Shown: in pieces, positions 17,954 through 26,504 of the stretch
Layout of the letters: each line of letters starts with the position of its first letter
How positions within the stretch are numbered: position 1 is the stretch's first letter
From: Bacteroidota bacterium
GTDB taxonomy: Bacteria > Bacteroidota > Bacteroidia > Chitinophagales > Chitinophagaceae
DNA length: 64,000 nucleotides
Direction: 5' to 3'
Assembly: GCA_024640225.1 (NCBI GenBank)
Contig: JAHEFK010000016.1
Coordinates: forward strand, 1-64,000
Translations under genes and position numbers: made by a program
Notes under the pieces: generated by a model
What the model was told of the DNA's origin: nothing
The model's input: the letters and a program-made list of their open reading frames with translations, nothing else
Database searches by the model: none

Positions 17954-19486
17954 TTATAAGTTAAACTTAATACCTTGTGCTAATGGCAAGCTATCGCTCC
18001 AATTGATAGTATTGGTTTGTCGGCGCATATATACTTTCCAGCTATCAGAGCCACTCTCGCGACCTCCACCGGTTTCTTTTTCACCACCAAATGCACCACC
18101 AATCTCAGCACCACTGGTACCAATATTCACATTGGCAATACCACAATCGCTTCCTTTGTGCGATAAGAAGGTTTCTGCTTCGCGCATATTAAGCGTCATG
18201 ATTGCAGAAGATAAGCCTTGCGGCACGGCATTTTGCAATGCAATAGCTTGCTCTAAGGTTTTATATGGCATGATATACAAAATTGGAGCAAATGTTTCGT
18301 GTTGTACAATTTCCCATGCATTATCTACTTCAAAAATACATGGCTTAACATAGCAAGCACTTTCAAATCCTTTTCCACTTAATACACCCGCTTTCACCAC
18401 TTCTTTACCGCCCATTTTTTTAACAGCTGCCACCGTATTCAAATAGGCATTTACAGCATCAGTATCAATTAATGGCCCTACGTGATTGCTAGCATCTAAT
18501 GGATTACCAATTTTAATTTGTTTATAGGCAGCAACTAATTTCTTTTTGAAGGCATCATAAATAGACTCATGAATAATCAATCGACGCGTAGTGGTGCAAC
18601 GTTGCCCGGCAGTACCTACCGCACCAAACACAGCGCCTATTAAAGACATATTTAGATCGGCATGCTGAGAAATAATTATTGCATTATTACCACCCAATTC
18701 TAAAAGCGATTTACCTAAGCGACCTGCCACCGTTGCAGCCACTGCTTTACCCATACGGGTAGAGCCCGTTGCAGAAACTAAAGGCACTCGGCTATCTTTT
18801 GACATCAAAATACCCATATCAGCAGCGCCATTAATAAGGCAAGAAACGCCTTCTGGAACACCATTGGCTTTAAAAACTTTTTCAGTAATTTTTTGACACG
18901 CAATGGCGGTCAATGGCGTTTTTTCACTTGGTTTCCAAACGCAAGTATTACCACAAACCCATGCTAAAAAGCTATTCCAACTCCATACGGCCACTGGGAA
19001 ATTAAATGCAGAAATAATCCCCACAACACCTAGTGGATGCCATTGCTCATACATTCTATGCATTGGGCGCTCGCTATGAATAGTCAATCCATAGAGTTGG
19101 CGCGAAAGACCCACTGCAAAATCTGCGATATCAATCATCTCTTGCACTTCTCCCAATCCCTCTTGCAAACTTTTGCCCATTTCATAACTCACTAGAGTGC
19201 CTAAGGCTTCTTTATGTTTGCGTAATTCATTACCTATTTGACGCACCACTTCACCTCTTTTGGGTGCTGGCCACATACGCCAGTCGTTAAAAGCAGCAGC
19301 TGCTTTGTCGATTACTGCATGGTACGTTTTTTCATCTGCGGTGGTAGCTATTGCAATTTTCTTTCCATCAACTGGTGAATAAGAAGTGAGCACTGGGGCA
19401 TTGGTTTTAATCCATTTTGCACCTGTAGACACACCGATATTGGTTTTATCGATAGCTAATGACTTTAATACTTTTTGAATATTCAT
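17954..19486 (-). CDS. ALDH7-type aldehyde dehydrogenase (aminoadipate-semialdehyde dehydrogenase-like)
   Basis: A 510-residue NAD(P)-dependent aldehyde dehydrogenase. The catalytic Cys297 is in GTAGQRCTTTRR and the general-base Glu263 in LLELGGNNA. The C-terminal GGEKETGGGRESGSDSWK is characteristic of the ALDH7 (antiquitin/AmaB) subgroup, which oxidises alpha-aminoadipate semialdehyde in lysine breakdown; related members act on other semialdehydes. The ATG overlaps the stop of the upstream RmlC-like gene (ATGA), showing coupled translation. It is the last gene of a GH3-RmlC-ALDH operon. No lysine degradation genes are nearby, so the substrate is open. Confidence 0.9.
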   Translation of the reverse strand: MNIQKVLKSLAIDKTNIGVSTGAKWIKTNAPVLTSYSPVDGKKIAIATTADEKTYHAVIDKAAAAFNDWRMWPAPKRGEVVRQIGNELRKHKEALGTLVSYEMGKSLQEGLGEVQEMIDIADFAVGLSRQLYGLTIHSERPMHRMYEQWHPLGVVGIISAFNFPVAVWSWNSFLAWVCGNTCVWKPSEKTPLTAIACQKITEKVFKANGVPEGVSCLINGAADMGILMSKDSRVPLVSATGSTRMGKAVAATVAGRLGKSLLELGGNNAIIISQHADLNMSLIGAVFGAVGTAGQRCTTTRRLIIHESIYDAFKKKLVAAYKQIKIGNPLDASNHVGPLIDTDAVNAYLNTVAAVKKMGGKEVVKAGVLSGKGFESACYVKPCIFEVDNAWEIVQHETFAPILYIMPYKTLEQAIALQNAVPQGLSSAIMTLNMREAETFLSHKGSDCGIANVNIGTSGAEIGGAFGGEKETGGGRESGSDSWKVYMRRQTNTINWSDSLPLAQGIKFNL

Positions 19487-20040
19487 AGTGTATTGGTTAT
19501 ACGTTTAAAAGGAGATTGAAATTCGGTTATGGAAGGAAATGATTGATCTCTTTTGGATATTATTGGGTTTGCAATACCCCAATCAAATCCAAAAGATTGG
19601 TAATGAATGCCCGCATCAGCGCTGGCATCATATGCACTCGACACAAAATAATTAGTGATCGTATGATCTGCCAATGATTTAAATCCATGAGCACAACCTG
19701 CAGGTATAAATAAAGCTTGCGGTTTTGAAGCCTGTAATTCGACACTAATAAATTGCATATAGCTTGGAGAATCTTTTCGCAAATCGAGCACCACATCTAC
19801 AATTGCACCATGCGAGCAGAAAACGAGTTTGCTATGCTGACTTGGGGGTAATTGAAAATGCATACCACGAATAACATCTTTATTAGAGATAGAATAGAAA
19901 GACTCTTTAATTTCCATGTCTAATTGATATTTTTCGAAATCTATTGCATGAAACGTTTTAACGAAATCGCCTCGCTCATCTGCACTATGATACAAGTGCA
20001 AAAGCTTTAAATCGGATATGGAAAGCGTTTGAATATTCAT
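19483..20040 (-). CDS. RmlC-type dTDP-4-dehydrorhamnose 3,5-epimerase family protein
   Basis: A cupin-fold protein of 185 residues starting at ATG 20040-20038; a TTG four codons upstream overlaps the GH3 gene and is less likely. The RmlC hallmarks are present: the RGMHFQ segment with the catalytic His, KLVFCSHGAIVDVVLDLR, and IPAGCAHGF. The family epimerises C3/C5 of 4-keto-6-deoxy nucleotide sugars. It lies between a GH3 ligase (1 nt after its stop) and the ALDH gene (4-nt overlap). It is not next to rmlA, rmlB or rmlD, so the substrate may be another keto-sugar nucleotide such as the CDP-sugar made by RfbF/RfbG 6 kb away. Confidence 0.85.
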   Translation of the reverse strand: MNIQTLSISDLKLLHLYHSADERGDFVKTFHAIDFEKYQLDMEIKESFYSISNKDVIRGMHFQLPPSQHSKLVFCSHGAIVDVVLDLRKDSPSYMQFISVELQASKPQALFIPAGCAHGFKSLADHTITNYFVSSAYDASADAGIHYQSFGFDWGIANPIISKRDQSFPSITEFQSPFKRITNTL

Positions 20041-20041
20041 A

Positions 20042-21580
20042 TTATTCTGCAATTTGTTGGATAAATTGCTCCCACTTATCTTTTGTATTTCCTTTAAGCA
20101 CTCTTGGAAATTTATTCATGGCGCCATCTTTACCCATAGATTTCATGTAGTCGTAAAATACTTTGTTGGGTACTAAGGTAACATAAATTGATTTTAAAGC
20201 CGAACTTCTTTCCACTTCGTAATCATCGTTTAGAGCACACAGAGCTTTGTCGAGGCTTGCAGCAATTTCTTGTTCGTTAATCGATGCATCATCGCAACCA
20301 ATATACCATCTGTGTGCAAAATAATTAGCTTCAGGAAAACCAATTACCGTAAATTCATTAATGGCTATATTAAACTCTTTAGAAACCTGCTCAATGGCTT
20401 TATTCATATTATCGACCGACAAATGCTCTCCACATAAACTCAAAAATTGTTTAGTTCGACCAACAATCATCATCTCATGTTCTGCAGCGTTTGTGAAGCG
20501 AATAACATCACCAATAATATAACGCCATGCACCCGAGCAAGTTGAAAGCATCACTGCGTATTCTGTATGCTCATCTACTTCATTAATTAATACCGAACTT
20601 ACTTGTGCATAAGGATTGCCATCTTCATCAAAATTAGTTTCATTGAAGGGGACAAATTCATAGAAAATACCTGCATTTAAAACGAGCTTAATACCAGACG
20701 CATCAGGGTGTGCCTTAAATCCGAACGATCCTTCAGAAGCCATATATGTTTCCACAAAAGATATAGGCTTGCCTAATAATTTTGAGAAACTTTCTTTATA
20801 AGGCTCAAAGGAAACCCCTCCATGAATATAAATATTTAAGTTGGGCCAAATATCGTGGATAGTGTTGAGTTGGTGATATTTAATAATCTCTTCCAATACA
20901 ATTTGCACCCAAGCAGGCACACCGCAAACTGTACCCACATCCCATTTTTTAGCATTCCTAACAATTAACTTGATGCGATCTTCCCATTTGGGTTTTTTAG
21001 CAATCTTTTTGCCTGGCTTGTATAATAGTGCTGACATCCATCGGGGCATATTCTTTGCACTAATGCCACTCATATCCCCTTCGTAATATTCGCCTTTTTC
21101 AAACAAACTTGTGGTGCCCCCCAACATTAAAACTCCTTTTTGAAAAGTAGCTGAAGGGATATCAAAATTAGTAAGACTACACAATTGCTTAAACCCAACG
21201 CGCTTGATGGACTTGATCATGTCTTGGGTAACTGGAATATGTTTGCTTGCCGACTCTGAGGTGCCTGAACTTAAAGCAAAATATTTAACTTTTCCAGGCC
21301 AACTTACATCTGAAATACCTTCCTGGCATTTGTGCCACCATTGGTCATACATCTCATTATATGTGTGCACAGGAACATTTTTACGAAATTCCGTTATGAA
21401 AGTAGTTTCATTATTGAGTAATTGAGAAAATTGATAATGCTTACCAAATAACGTATCTTGACTTTTTGTCATCAACTTTTTGAGGGTATTCGTTTGATAC
21501 TTGATAGGTGTAGCCACCTTTGGAGTCATGCGCTTTCTAATGTATAACGACCGAGCAATTAGATTACCTAATATTGCCAT
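20042..21580 (-). CDS. GH3 auxin-responsive promoter family adenylating enzyme
   Basis: A 512-residue member of the GH3 family, an ANL-like acyl-adenylating fold that in plants conjugates carboxylic acids to amino acids. It shows the ATP-binding Ser/Thr-rich loop KYFALSSGTSESASKHIPV (near residues 98-116), FVETYMASEGSFGF, and the C-domain segment GRTKQFLSLCGEHLSVDN. Bacteroidota commonly carry one or two GH3 genes of unknown substrate. It is first in an operon with RmlC-like and ALDH genes and has a TAAATTTG -7 box 30 nt before its ATG. The acyl substrate and acceptor cannot be deduced. Confidence 0.88.
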   Translation of the reverse strand: MAILGNLIARSLYIRKRMTPKVATPIKYQTNTLKKLMTKSQDTLFGKHYQFSQLLNNETTFITEFRKNVPVHTYNEMYDQWWHKCQEGISDVSWPGKVKYFALSSGTSESASKHIPVTQDMIKSIKRVGFKQLCSLTNFDIPSATFQKGVLMLGGTTSLFEKGEYYEGDMSGISAKNMPRWMSALLYKPGKKIAKKPKWEDRIKLIVRNAKKWDVGTVCGVPAWVQIVLEEIIKYHQLNTIHDIWPNLNIYIHGGVSFEPYKESFSKLLGKPISFVETYMASEGSFGFKAHPDASGIKLVLNAGIFYEFVPFNETNFDEDGNPYAQVSSVLINEVDEHTEYAVMLSTCSGAWRYIIGDVIRFTNAAEHEMMIVGRTKQFLSLCGEHLSVDNMNKAIEQVSKEFNIAINEFTVIGFPEANYFAHRWYIGCDDASINEQEIAASLDKALCALNDDYEVERSSALKSIYVTLVPNKVFYDYMKSMGKDGAMNKFPRVLKGNTKDKWEQFIQQIAE

Positions 21581-21610
21581 ATTTGAATGAAATTTATTAA
21601 TTTAATTACA

Positions 21611-21618
21611 CAAATTTA
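21611..21618 (-). promoter_or_regulatory. Putative -7 element for the GH3 operon
   Basis: The minus-strand TAAATTTG exactly fits TAnnTTTG and lies about 30 nt before the GH3 start. A near-match TCTG to the -33 TTTG element is found 18 bp upstream. Confidence 0.45.
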
Positions 21619-21726
21619 ACTTAAAATAACTGTTAACAGAAAAGTACTTGTTAATTCATCATTAAAATTAACTAATGTAGGCGTATTTAGCCTTCTTTAA
21701 AGTTCTATTTTTTAAAATGAAAGAGT

Positions 21727-21734
21727 ACATTTGC
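21727..21734 (+). promoter_or_regulatory. Putative -7 element for dut
   Basis: TACATTTG matches TAnnTTTG and ends 13 nt before the dut ATG, implying a very short leader. No convincing -33 box was seen. Confidence 0.4.
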
Positions 21735-21747
21735 AAAGCTTTATAGT

Positions 21748-22188
21748 ATGAAAACACGCGTAAAGATTATTAACAAATCAAAGCATCCATTACCTTTTTA
21801 CCAAACAACGGGTTCGGCAGGAATGGATTTGCGTGCCTTTTTAACGGAGCCTATTGAATTAAAACCCCTAGAACGCAAACTTATACCAACCGGTTTGTTT
21901 ATTGCTTTACCAGCTTTTCATGAAGCACAAATTAGACCCCGAAGCGGAATGGCTATCAAAAAAGGTTTAACTCTAGTCAATACGCCAGGAACCATTGACG
22001 CGGATTATAGAGGCGAATTAATGATACCCATGATCAATCTTTCAAATGAAGCTCAAATCATTGAAGATGGCGACCGCATTGCTCAAATGATAATTGCAAC
22101 GTATGAAGTAATAGATTGGGAGCTCAGCGAAACACTCGATGATACAGATAGAGGATCAGGTGGATTTGGACATACCGGAAAAAAATAA
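21748..22188 (+). CDS. dut: Deoxyuridine 5'-triphosphate nucleotidohydrolase
   Basis: A 146-residue trimeric dUTPase that hydrolyses dUTP to dUMP and PPi, keeping uracil out of DNA and feeding dTMP synthesis. All five motifs are visible: GSAGMDLRA (1), PRSGMA (2), [11 protein letters not shown] (3, with the catalytic Asp and Tyr), GDRIAQM (4), and [10 protein letters not shown] (5, the flexible lid). The length is standard. It heads a tight run with the sugar nucleotidyltransferase (9-nt gap), TPR and DUF4292 genes, an order often seen in Bacteroidota. Confidence 0.97.
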   Translation: MKTRVKIINKSKHPLPFYQTTGSAGMDLRAFLTEPIELKPLERKLIPTGLFIALPAFHEAQIRPRSGMAIKKGLTLVNTPGTIDADYRGELMIPMINLSNEAQIIEDGDRIAQMIIATYEVIDWELSETLDDTDRGSGGFGHTGKK

Positions 22189-22197
22189 ACTATACAT

Positions 22198-23208
22198 ATG
22201 AATATCATTATCCCAATGGCAGGCATGGGCAAACGAATGAGGCCCCATACCCTTACAACCCCCAAACCATTAATTCCAATAGCGGGCAAACCAATTGTGC
22301 AACGCATTGTAGAAGATATCATTGCTACTTGCTCAGAAAAAATTGAACATATTGCTTTTGTTATTGGCCCCAACTTTGGCAAGGATGTAGCCGCACATTT
22401 ATTAGCCGTAGCGAATACGCTTGGTGCAACCGGTCATATTTTTGTTCAAGAAGAGCCTAAAGGAACAGCGCATGCTATTTTATGTGCAGAAAAAGTACTC
22501 GAGGGCAATACCTTTATTGCATTTGCAGACACTTTATTTAACGCAACATTTAGCATCGACACGCAAAAGGATGCTATTATCTGGACTCAAAAAATTGAAG
22601 ACCCAAGTAATTTTGGGGTAGTAAAATTAAGCGATGGCAATAAAATTGAAGCATTTGTAGAAAAGCCTAAAGAATTTGTATCCGACCTAGCAATTATAGG
22701 CGTGTATTATTTCAAAGATGGCGCCCAACTTAAAAAAGAACTACAACGCTTAATCGATAATAATATCCAACAAAAAGGTGAATATCAAATTACCGATGCC
22801 ATGGAGCACATGTTGCAAAATGGATTAAATTTCTATACCGATCAAGTAAGTGAATGGTTAGATTGTGGCAATAAAGATGCTACGGTATATACTAATCAAC
22901 GCATCTTATCCATTAAATATCAAAACGACTCGCACATAGATTCCTCGGCATCTATTACCAACACCACAATCATTCATCCTTGTTTCATTGGAGCAAACGT
23001 AACTATTACTAATTCGGTTATAGGACCTCATGTTTCTATTGAACAAGGAGCCACTATCAATCAAGCTATCATAAGCAATAGTATCATTCAAGAAAAAGCG
23101 ATCATTGAAAAAGCCAACTTAAGCAATTCGCTTATTGGTAAAGAATGCAACTTGAAAGGCAAAACAGAATCATTTAGTATTGGCGACTATTCAACTCAAG
23201 ATGCTTAA
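22198..23208 (+). CDS. Sugar phosphate nucleotidyltransferase
   Basis: A 336-residue nucleotidyltransferase. The N-terminal GT-A domain starts IIPMAGMGKRMRPHTLTTPKPLIPIAGKP (GxGxRxxPxTxxxPKP motif). FADTLFN probably carries the metal-binding Asp, and VEKPKE follows. The C-terminal left-handed beta-helix shows hexapeptide-type repeats (IDSSASITNTTIIHPCFIGANVTI). It resembles RmlA/GlmU-like enzymes activating sugar-1-phosphates, but the nucleotide and sugar cannot be assigned. Its stop abuts the TPR gene start. Confidence 0.9.
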   Translation: MNIIIPMAGMGKRMRPHTLTTPKPLIPIAGKPIVQRIVEDIIATCSEKIEHIAFVIGPNFGKDVAAHLLAVANTLGATGHIFVQEEPKGTAHAILCAEKVLEGNTFIAFADTLFNATFSIDTQKDAIIWTQKIEDPSNFGVVKLSDGNKIEAFVEKPKEFVSDLAIIGVYYFKDGAQLKKELQRLIDNNIQQKGEYQITDAMEHMLQNGLNFYTDQVSEWLDCGNKDATVYTNQRILSIKYQNDSHIDSSASITNTTIIHPCFIGANVTITNSVIGPHVSIEQGATINQAIISNSIIQEKAIIEKANLSNSLIGKECNLKGKTESFSIGDYSTQDA

Positions 23209-24906
23209 ATGGATACAACGCTAAAAAGTTTCTTTATTTGCACCCTCAGTTGTTGCTTGCTACTTTCCAATATTGGGAAAGCACAAGAAAAGAACTATAC
23301 TGATAAAGGAGCCTTTTATGAGGGCTTACGCCTTAAATACCTAAACCGACTTCGTGATGCCGAAGAGCAAATGCAGCAATTTGCCCAAGCCAATCCGAAG
23401 GAAAGCGTAGCGTATTTCGAATTAGCTAAAATTGCCATTCAAAATAAAAATTTGATTAAAGCGCAATTACAAATTAAAAAAGCAATTGCTCTAGACACAT
23501 CCAATCAATGGTATCAAAATTTATTAGGTGACATCCTCTTAGAACAAGGAAATTATACGGAAGCGGCTACGCTGTATGCGCAATTAGCAAAAAAAGAAAA
23601 GTATAATGACCAATACTTAATGCAAGCATGCAGGCTTTATCAAATTGAAAAAAAATATGATTTAGCCATTGAACAAATGCGCATTTTAATTAATCAAAAT
23701 AAAGACGACAATGAAGATTTATTGCTTCAAATGCAAGAGCTTTTCATTAAAAACAATCAGCTTGATAGTGCCCTAATTTTAAGCGAACAATTAGTAGCTC
23801 AACACAAAGACGAACCAAAATACTATCTTCTATTTAGCGAGCTCTACGGTGCTAGTAAAAAAACAAGTGAAAAAAATAAACTCGACGCGCTCATCACTAA
23901 GAAATTTCCAGAGAATGGCATGGTATTATTAAATAAGATAAGTACTTCCTTAGCGAATCATGATACCCTAGCCTATAAAGCACAAATAGAAAAAATTATC
24001 ACCCATAAAACTATTGCTATTGAAGATAAGATTGCCGTATTTGTCCCTTACATAGAAATCAGTAAAGACAGCGCTAGCAATATTCATTATGCCCAAATAC
24101 TCTGTAATTCGAATGCGAATGACTATACTGTTTTCCAGCTATTAGGTGATCTCTTCGCACTTTACAACAACACTTCGGAGGCTACTATTGCGTATAAAAA
24201 ATCAATACAATTAAATCCAAGCAATTATAAAGCATGGGAGCAATTAGTCATTAATACAATAAGCAAGGAAACGGCTGATAGTTTGGTTATCTATGCAGAA
24301 AGAGCCATTCGATTGTTTCCCAATCAAGCAGATTTATATTATTTTGCAGGATTAGGGTATGCTTTTTTGAATTTACATGCCAATGCTATCCGAAACTACA
24401 ACCGATGTTTAGACTTAATAGACGAAAACAAAAAAGCAATGCTTTCAGAAGTAAATGCATCCTTAGCTGAATCGTATAATGAATTAAAGGAATTTAACAA
24501 ATCGGATGTGCATTTTGAAGAGGCATTAAAGTGGAATGATAAAAATGTAAATGCACTCAATAATTACAGTTATTATTTATCTATAAGAAAAGAACGACTT
24601 GCTTATGCAGAAAAATTGGCAAAAAAAGCCATTGAATTAAGTCCTTCCATTGGCTCCTACCAGGATACTTACGGATGGATTATGTATCAATTAAAAAATT
24701 ATGCTAAAGCAAAACAATATGTACAAAAAGCAATTGAATTAAACACCCCAAATGCAGATGCTACCCTATACGATCATTTAGGAGACATCGAATTTCAATT
24801 GGGCAACATAAAGGAAGCAGAGGAAAATTGGAAAATAGCAAAACAGAAAGGAATGCAAAGTGATGAACTGGATAATAAACTAAAAAACAAACGCATTAAT
24901 GAATAA
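23209..24906 (+). CDS. Secreted tetratricopeptide repeat protein
   Basis: A 565-residue protein with a signal peptide (about 1-26, ending NIGKAQ) followed almost entirely by TPR units. Examples are ESVAYFELAKIAIQNKNLIKAQ, WYQNLLGDILLEQGNYTEAATLY, YKAWEQLVINTI, and near the end YDHLGDIEFQLGNIKEAEENW. It probably resides in the periplasm or on the outer membrane as a scaffold. Its 3' end overlaps the DUF4292 lipoprotein gene by 8 nt. The pair is conserved in Bacteroidota and is likely to act together in the envelope, but no function is established. Confidence 0.85.
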   Translation: MDTTLKSFFICTLSCCLLLSNIGKAQEKNYTDKGAFYEGLRLKYLNRLRDAEEQMQQFAQANPKESVAYFELAKIAIQNKNLIKAQLQIKKAIALDTSNQWYQNLLGDILLEQGNYTEAATLYAQLAKKEKYNDQYLMQACRLYQIEKKYDLAIEQMRILINQNKDDNEDLLLQMQELFIKNNQLDSALILSEQLVAQHKDEPKYYLLFSELYGASKKTSEKNKLDALITKKFPENGMVLLNKISTSLANHDTLAYKAQIEKIITHKTIAIEDKIAVFVPYIEISKDSASNIHYAQILCNSNANDYTVFQLLGDLFALYNNTSEATIAYKKSIQLNPSNYKAWEQLVINTISKETADSLVIYAERAIRLFPNQADLYYFAGLGYAFLNLHANAIRNYNRCLDLIDENKKAMLSEVNASLAESYNELKEFNKSDVHFEEALKWNDKNVNALNNYSYYLSIRKERLAYAEKLAKKAIELSPSIGSYQDTYGWIMYQLKNYAKAKQYVQKAIELNTPNADATLYDHLGDIEFQLGNIKEAEENWKIAKQKGMQSDELDNKLKNKRINE

Positions 24907-25729
24907 AGTAACTAATTATATTTTATTACTCATTACAAGCACTTTCATTATAAGTAGTTGTAAAATAAGCAAGCATGCTATTAGAAAAAAAACAGCTGTT
25001 GACTCCAGCGCGCTAGTGCATCAGAAATTTCTTTTAGACAGCTTAGCTAATCAAGCACTAATAGAGCAATACAAGCCTATTTGGGAACCGCGTAATGATT
25101 TTGAAACTTTTAGCTGTAAAACAAAAATGCGTTATGATGGTAAAAATGAAAAACAAACTTTTAGCGCAAGCATACGCATTGTTAAAGACCAACAAATATG
25201 GGTTCATATTAGTGCTTTAGATATTTTTAATGTAGCACGAGTAGTAATTACTCCAGACACTTTAAAAATGTTGCTATACACTAAAAACGAAGCGTATATC
25301 TTACCCTATGCCGAGCTAAGTAATTACCTACCTGTAACATTGGATTTCAAAGACCTACAGAACTTACTTGTTGGCAATCCCTTAGAAAATAGCACAAATG
25401 CCTATAATGCCACTGAAACAGAAAGTACGCTTACCTTACAAAGTGTTTTAAAATCATTCTTACAATCAACCACTTACAATAAACAAGATAGCTTAATAAA
25501 ATCGATTGGACTTCAATCAAGCGACGAAAATGGACCTTCTTGTATCGTTCAGTTTTTCAACTATAATAAAGAAAATTTTAATAGATTCGCAAATGTAAAA
25601 ACGTTTAATATTAACAATAAAGGGGACAATTATTTCATTGACATGCAAATTCAAAAATTTACTTTCAATGAAAAATTAGAAATGCCCTTTTCGATACCTA
25701 AAAGTTTCATTTTAAAAAATAATCCATAA
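24899..25729 (+). CDS. DUF4292 lipoprotein
   Basis: A 276-residue lipoprotein with hydrophobic segment about 6-18 and lipidation Cys21 (FIISSC). It carries the DUF4292 pattern, related in fold to LolA/LolB-like lipoprotein carriers: ETFSCKTKMRYDGKNEKQTFSASIRI, IWVHISALDIFNVARVVITPD, and FKDLQNLLVGNPL. The predicted location is the periplasmic face of the outer or inner membrane. It overlaps the TPR gene by 8 nt and shares a TAATG junction with rfbF. A role in lipoprotein or envelope handling is inferred only from fold resemblance. Confidence 0.85.
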   Translation: MNKVTNYILLLITSTFIISSCKISKHAIRKKTAVDSSALVHQKFLLDSLANQALIEQYKPIWEPRNDFETFSCKTKMRYDGKNEKQTFSASIRIVKDQQIWVHISALDIFNVARVVITPDTLKMLLYTKNEAYILPYAELSNYLPVTLDFKDLQNLLVGNPLENSTNAYNATETESTLTLQSVLKSFLQSTTYNKQDSLIKSIGLQSSDENGPSCIVQFFNYNKENFNRFANVKTFNINNKGDNYFIDMQIQKFTFNEKLEMPFSIPKSFILKNNP

Positions 25730-26502
25730 TGAAAGTAGTATTATTTGCCGGCGGAAGAGGCACTCGAATTTCTGAAGAATCCTCTTTAAGACCTAAACCC
25801 ATGATTGAAATAGGTGGCAAGCCTATTTTATGGCATATCATGAAACTATACGCAGCATTTGGTCATACAGAATTTATAATATGCTTAGGTTATAAAGGAT
25901 GGGTTATAAAAGAGTACTTCATAAACTACTTCATGCACAATGCAGACGTAACCGTAAACTTAGGGGACAACTCCTTGCAAGTGCATCAAAACAATGCAGA
26001 ACCTTTTAAAATCTCACTAATTGATACCGGATTAGACACCATGACGGCAGGAAGGCTTAAAAGAGTTTTACCTTACGTAGGCAATGAGACTTTTATGCTA
26101 ACTTATGGTGATGGCGTTTGCGATATTGACATGAATGCGCTATTAGCACATCATAAAAACCATCAAAAAATCTGCACTATGACTGCTATACAAGCAACTA
26201 GTCGTTTTGGTGTTATTGAAATGCAAGAAGATGGATTAATTAATAGCTTTGAAGAAAAACCTGCAGATAGTGGGACTTGGATAAATGGCGGATTTTTTAT
26301 TATCGAGCCAAGTATCGCTAAGTATTTAAATAATGACGCAGACGATATCATGTGGGAACGACAACCAATGGACGACTTAGCAAGAGACAAACAAATTAGC
26401 GCCTATAAACATAATGGATTTTGGAAATGTATGGATACGCTCAGAGATAAAGAAGAATTAGAAGCAATGTGGGAACAAGGAGCTCCTTGGAAAAAATGGT
26501 AA
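25729..26502 (+). CDS. rfbF: Glucose-1-phosphate cytidylyltransferase
   Basis: A 257-residue enzyme making CDP-glucose from CTP and glucose-1-phosphate. The nucleotide-binding loop is LFAGGRGTRISEESSLRPKPM at the N-terminus; GKPILWHIMK follows, then TYGDGVCDID with the metal-binding Asp, and the family-specific WINGGFFIIEP and FWKCMDTLRDKE. The length equals that of enterobacterial RfbF. The ATG overlaps the DUF4292 stop (TAATG) and rfbG follows directly, so the three are likely co-transcribed. It feeds CDP-linked deoxy-sugar synthesis for surface polysaccharide. Confidence 0.93.
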   Translation: MKVVLFAGGRGTRISEESSLRPKPMIEIGGKPILWHIMKLYAAFGHTEFIICLGYKGWVIKEYFINYFMHNADVTVNLGDNSLQVHQNNAEPFKISLIDTGLDTMTAGRLKRVLPYVGNETFMLTYGDGVCDIDMNALLAHHKNHQKICTMTAIQATSRFGVIEMQEDGLINSFEEKPADSGTWINGGFFIIEPSIAKYLNNDADDIMWERQPMDDLARDKQISAYKHNGFWKCMDTLRDKEELEAMWEQGAPWKKW

Positions 26503-26504
26503 TC

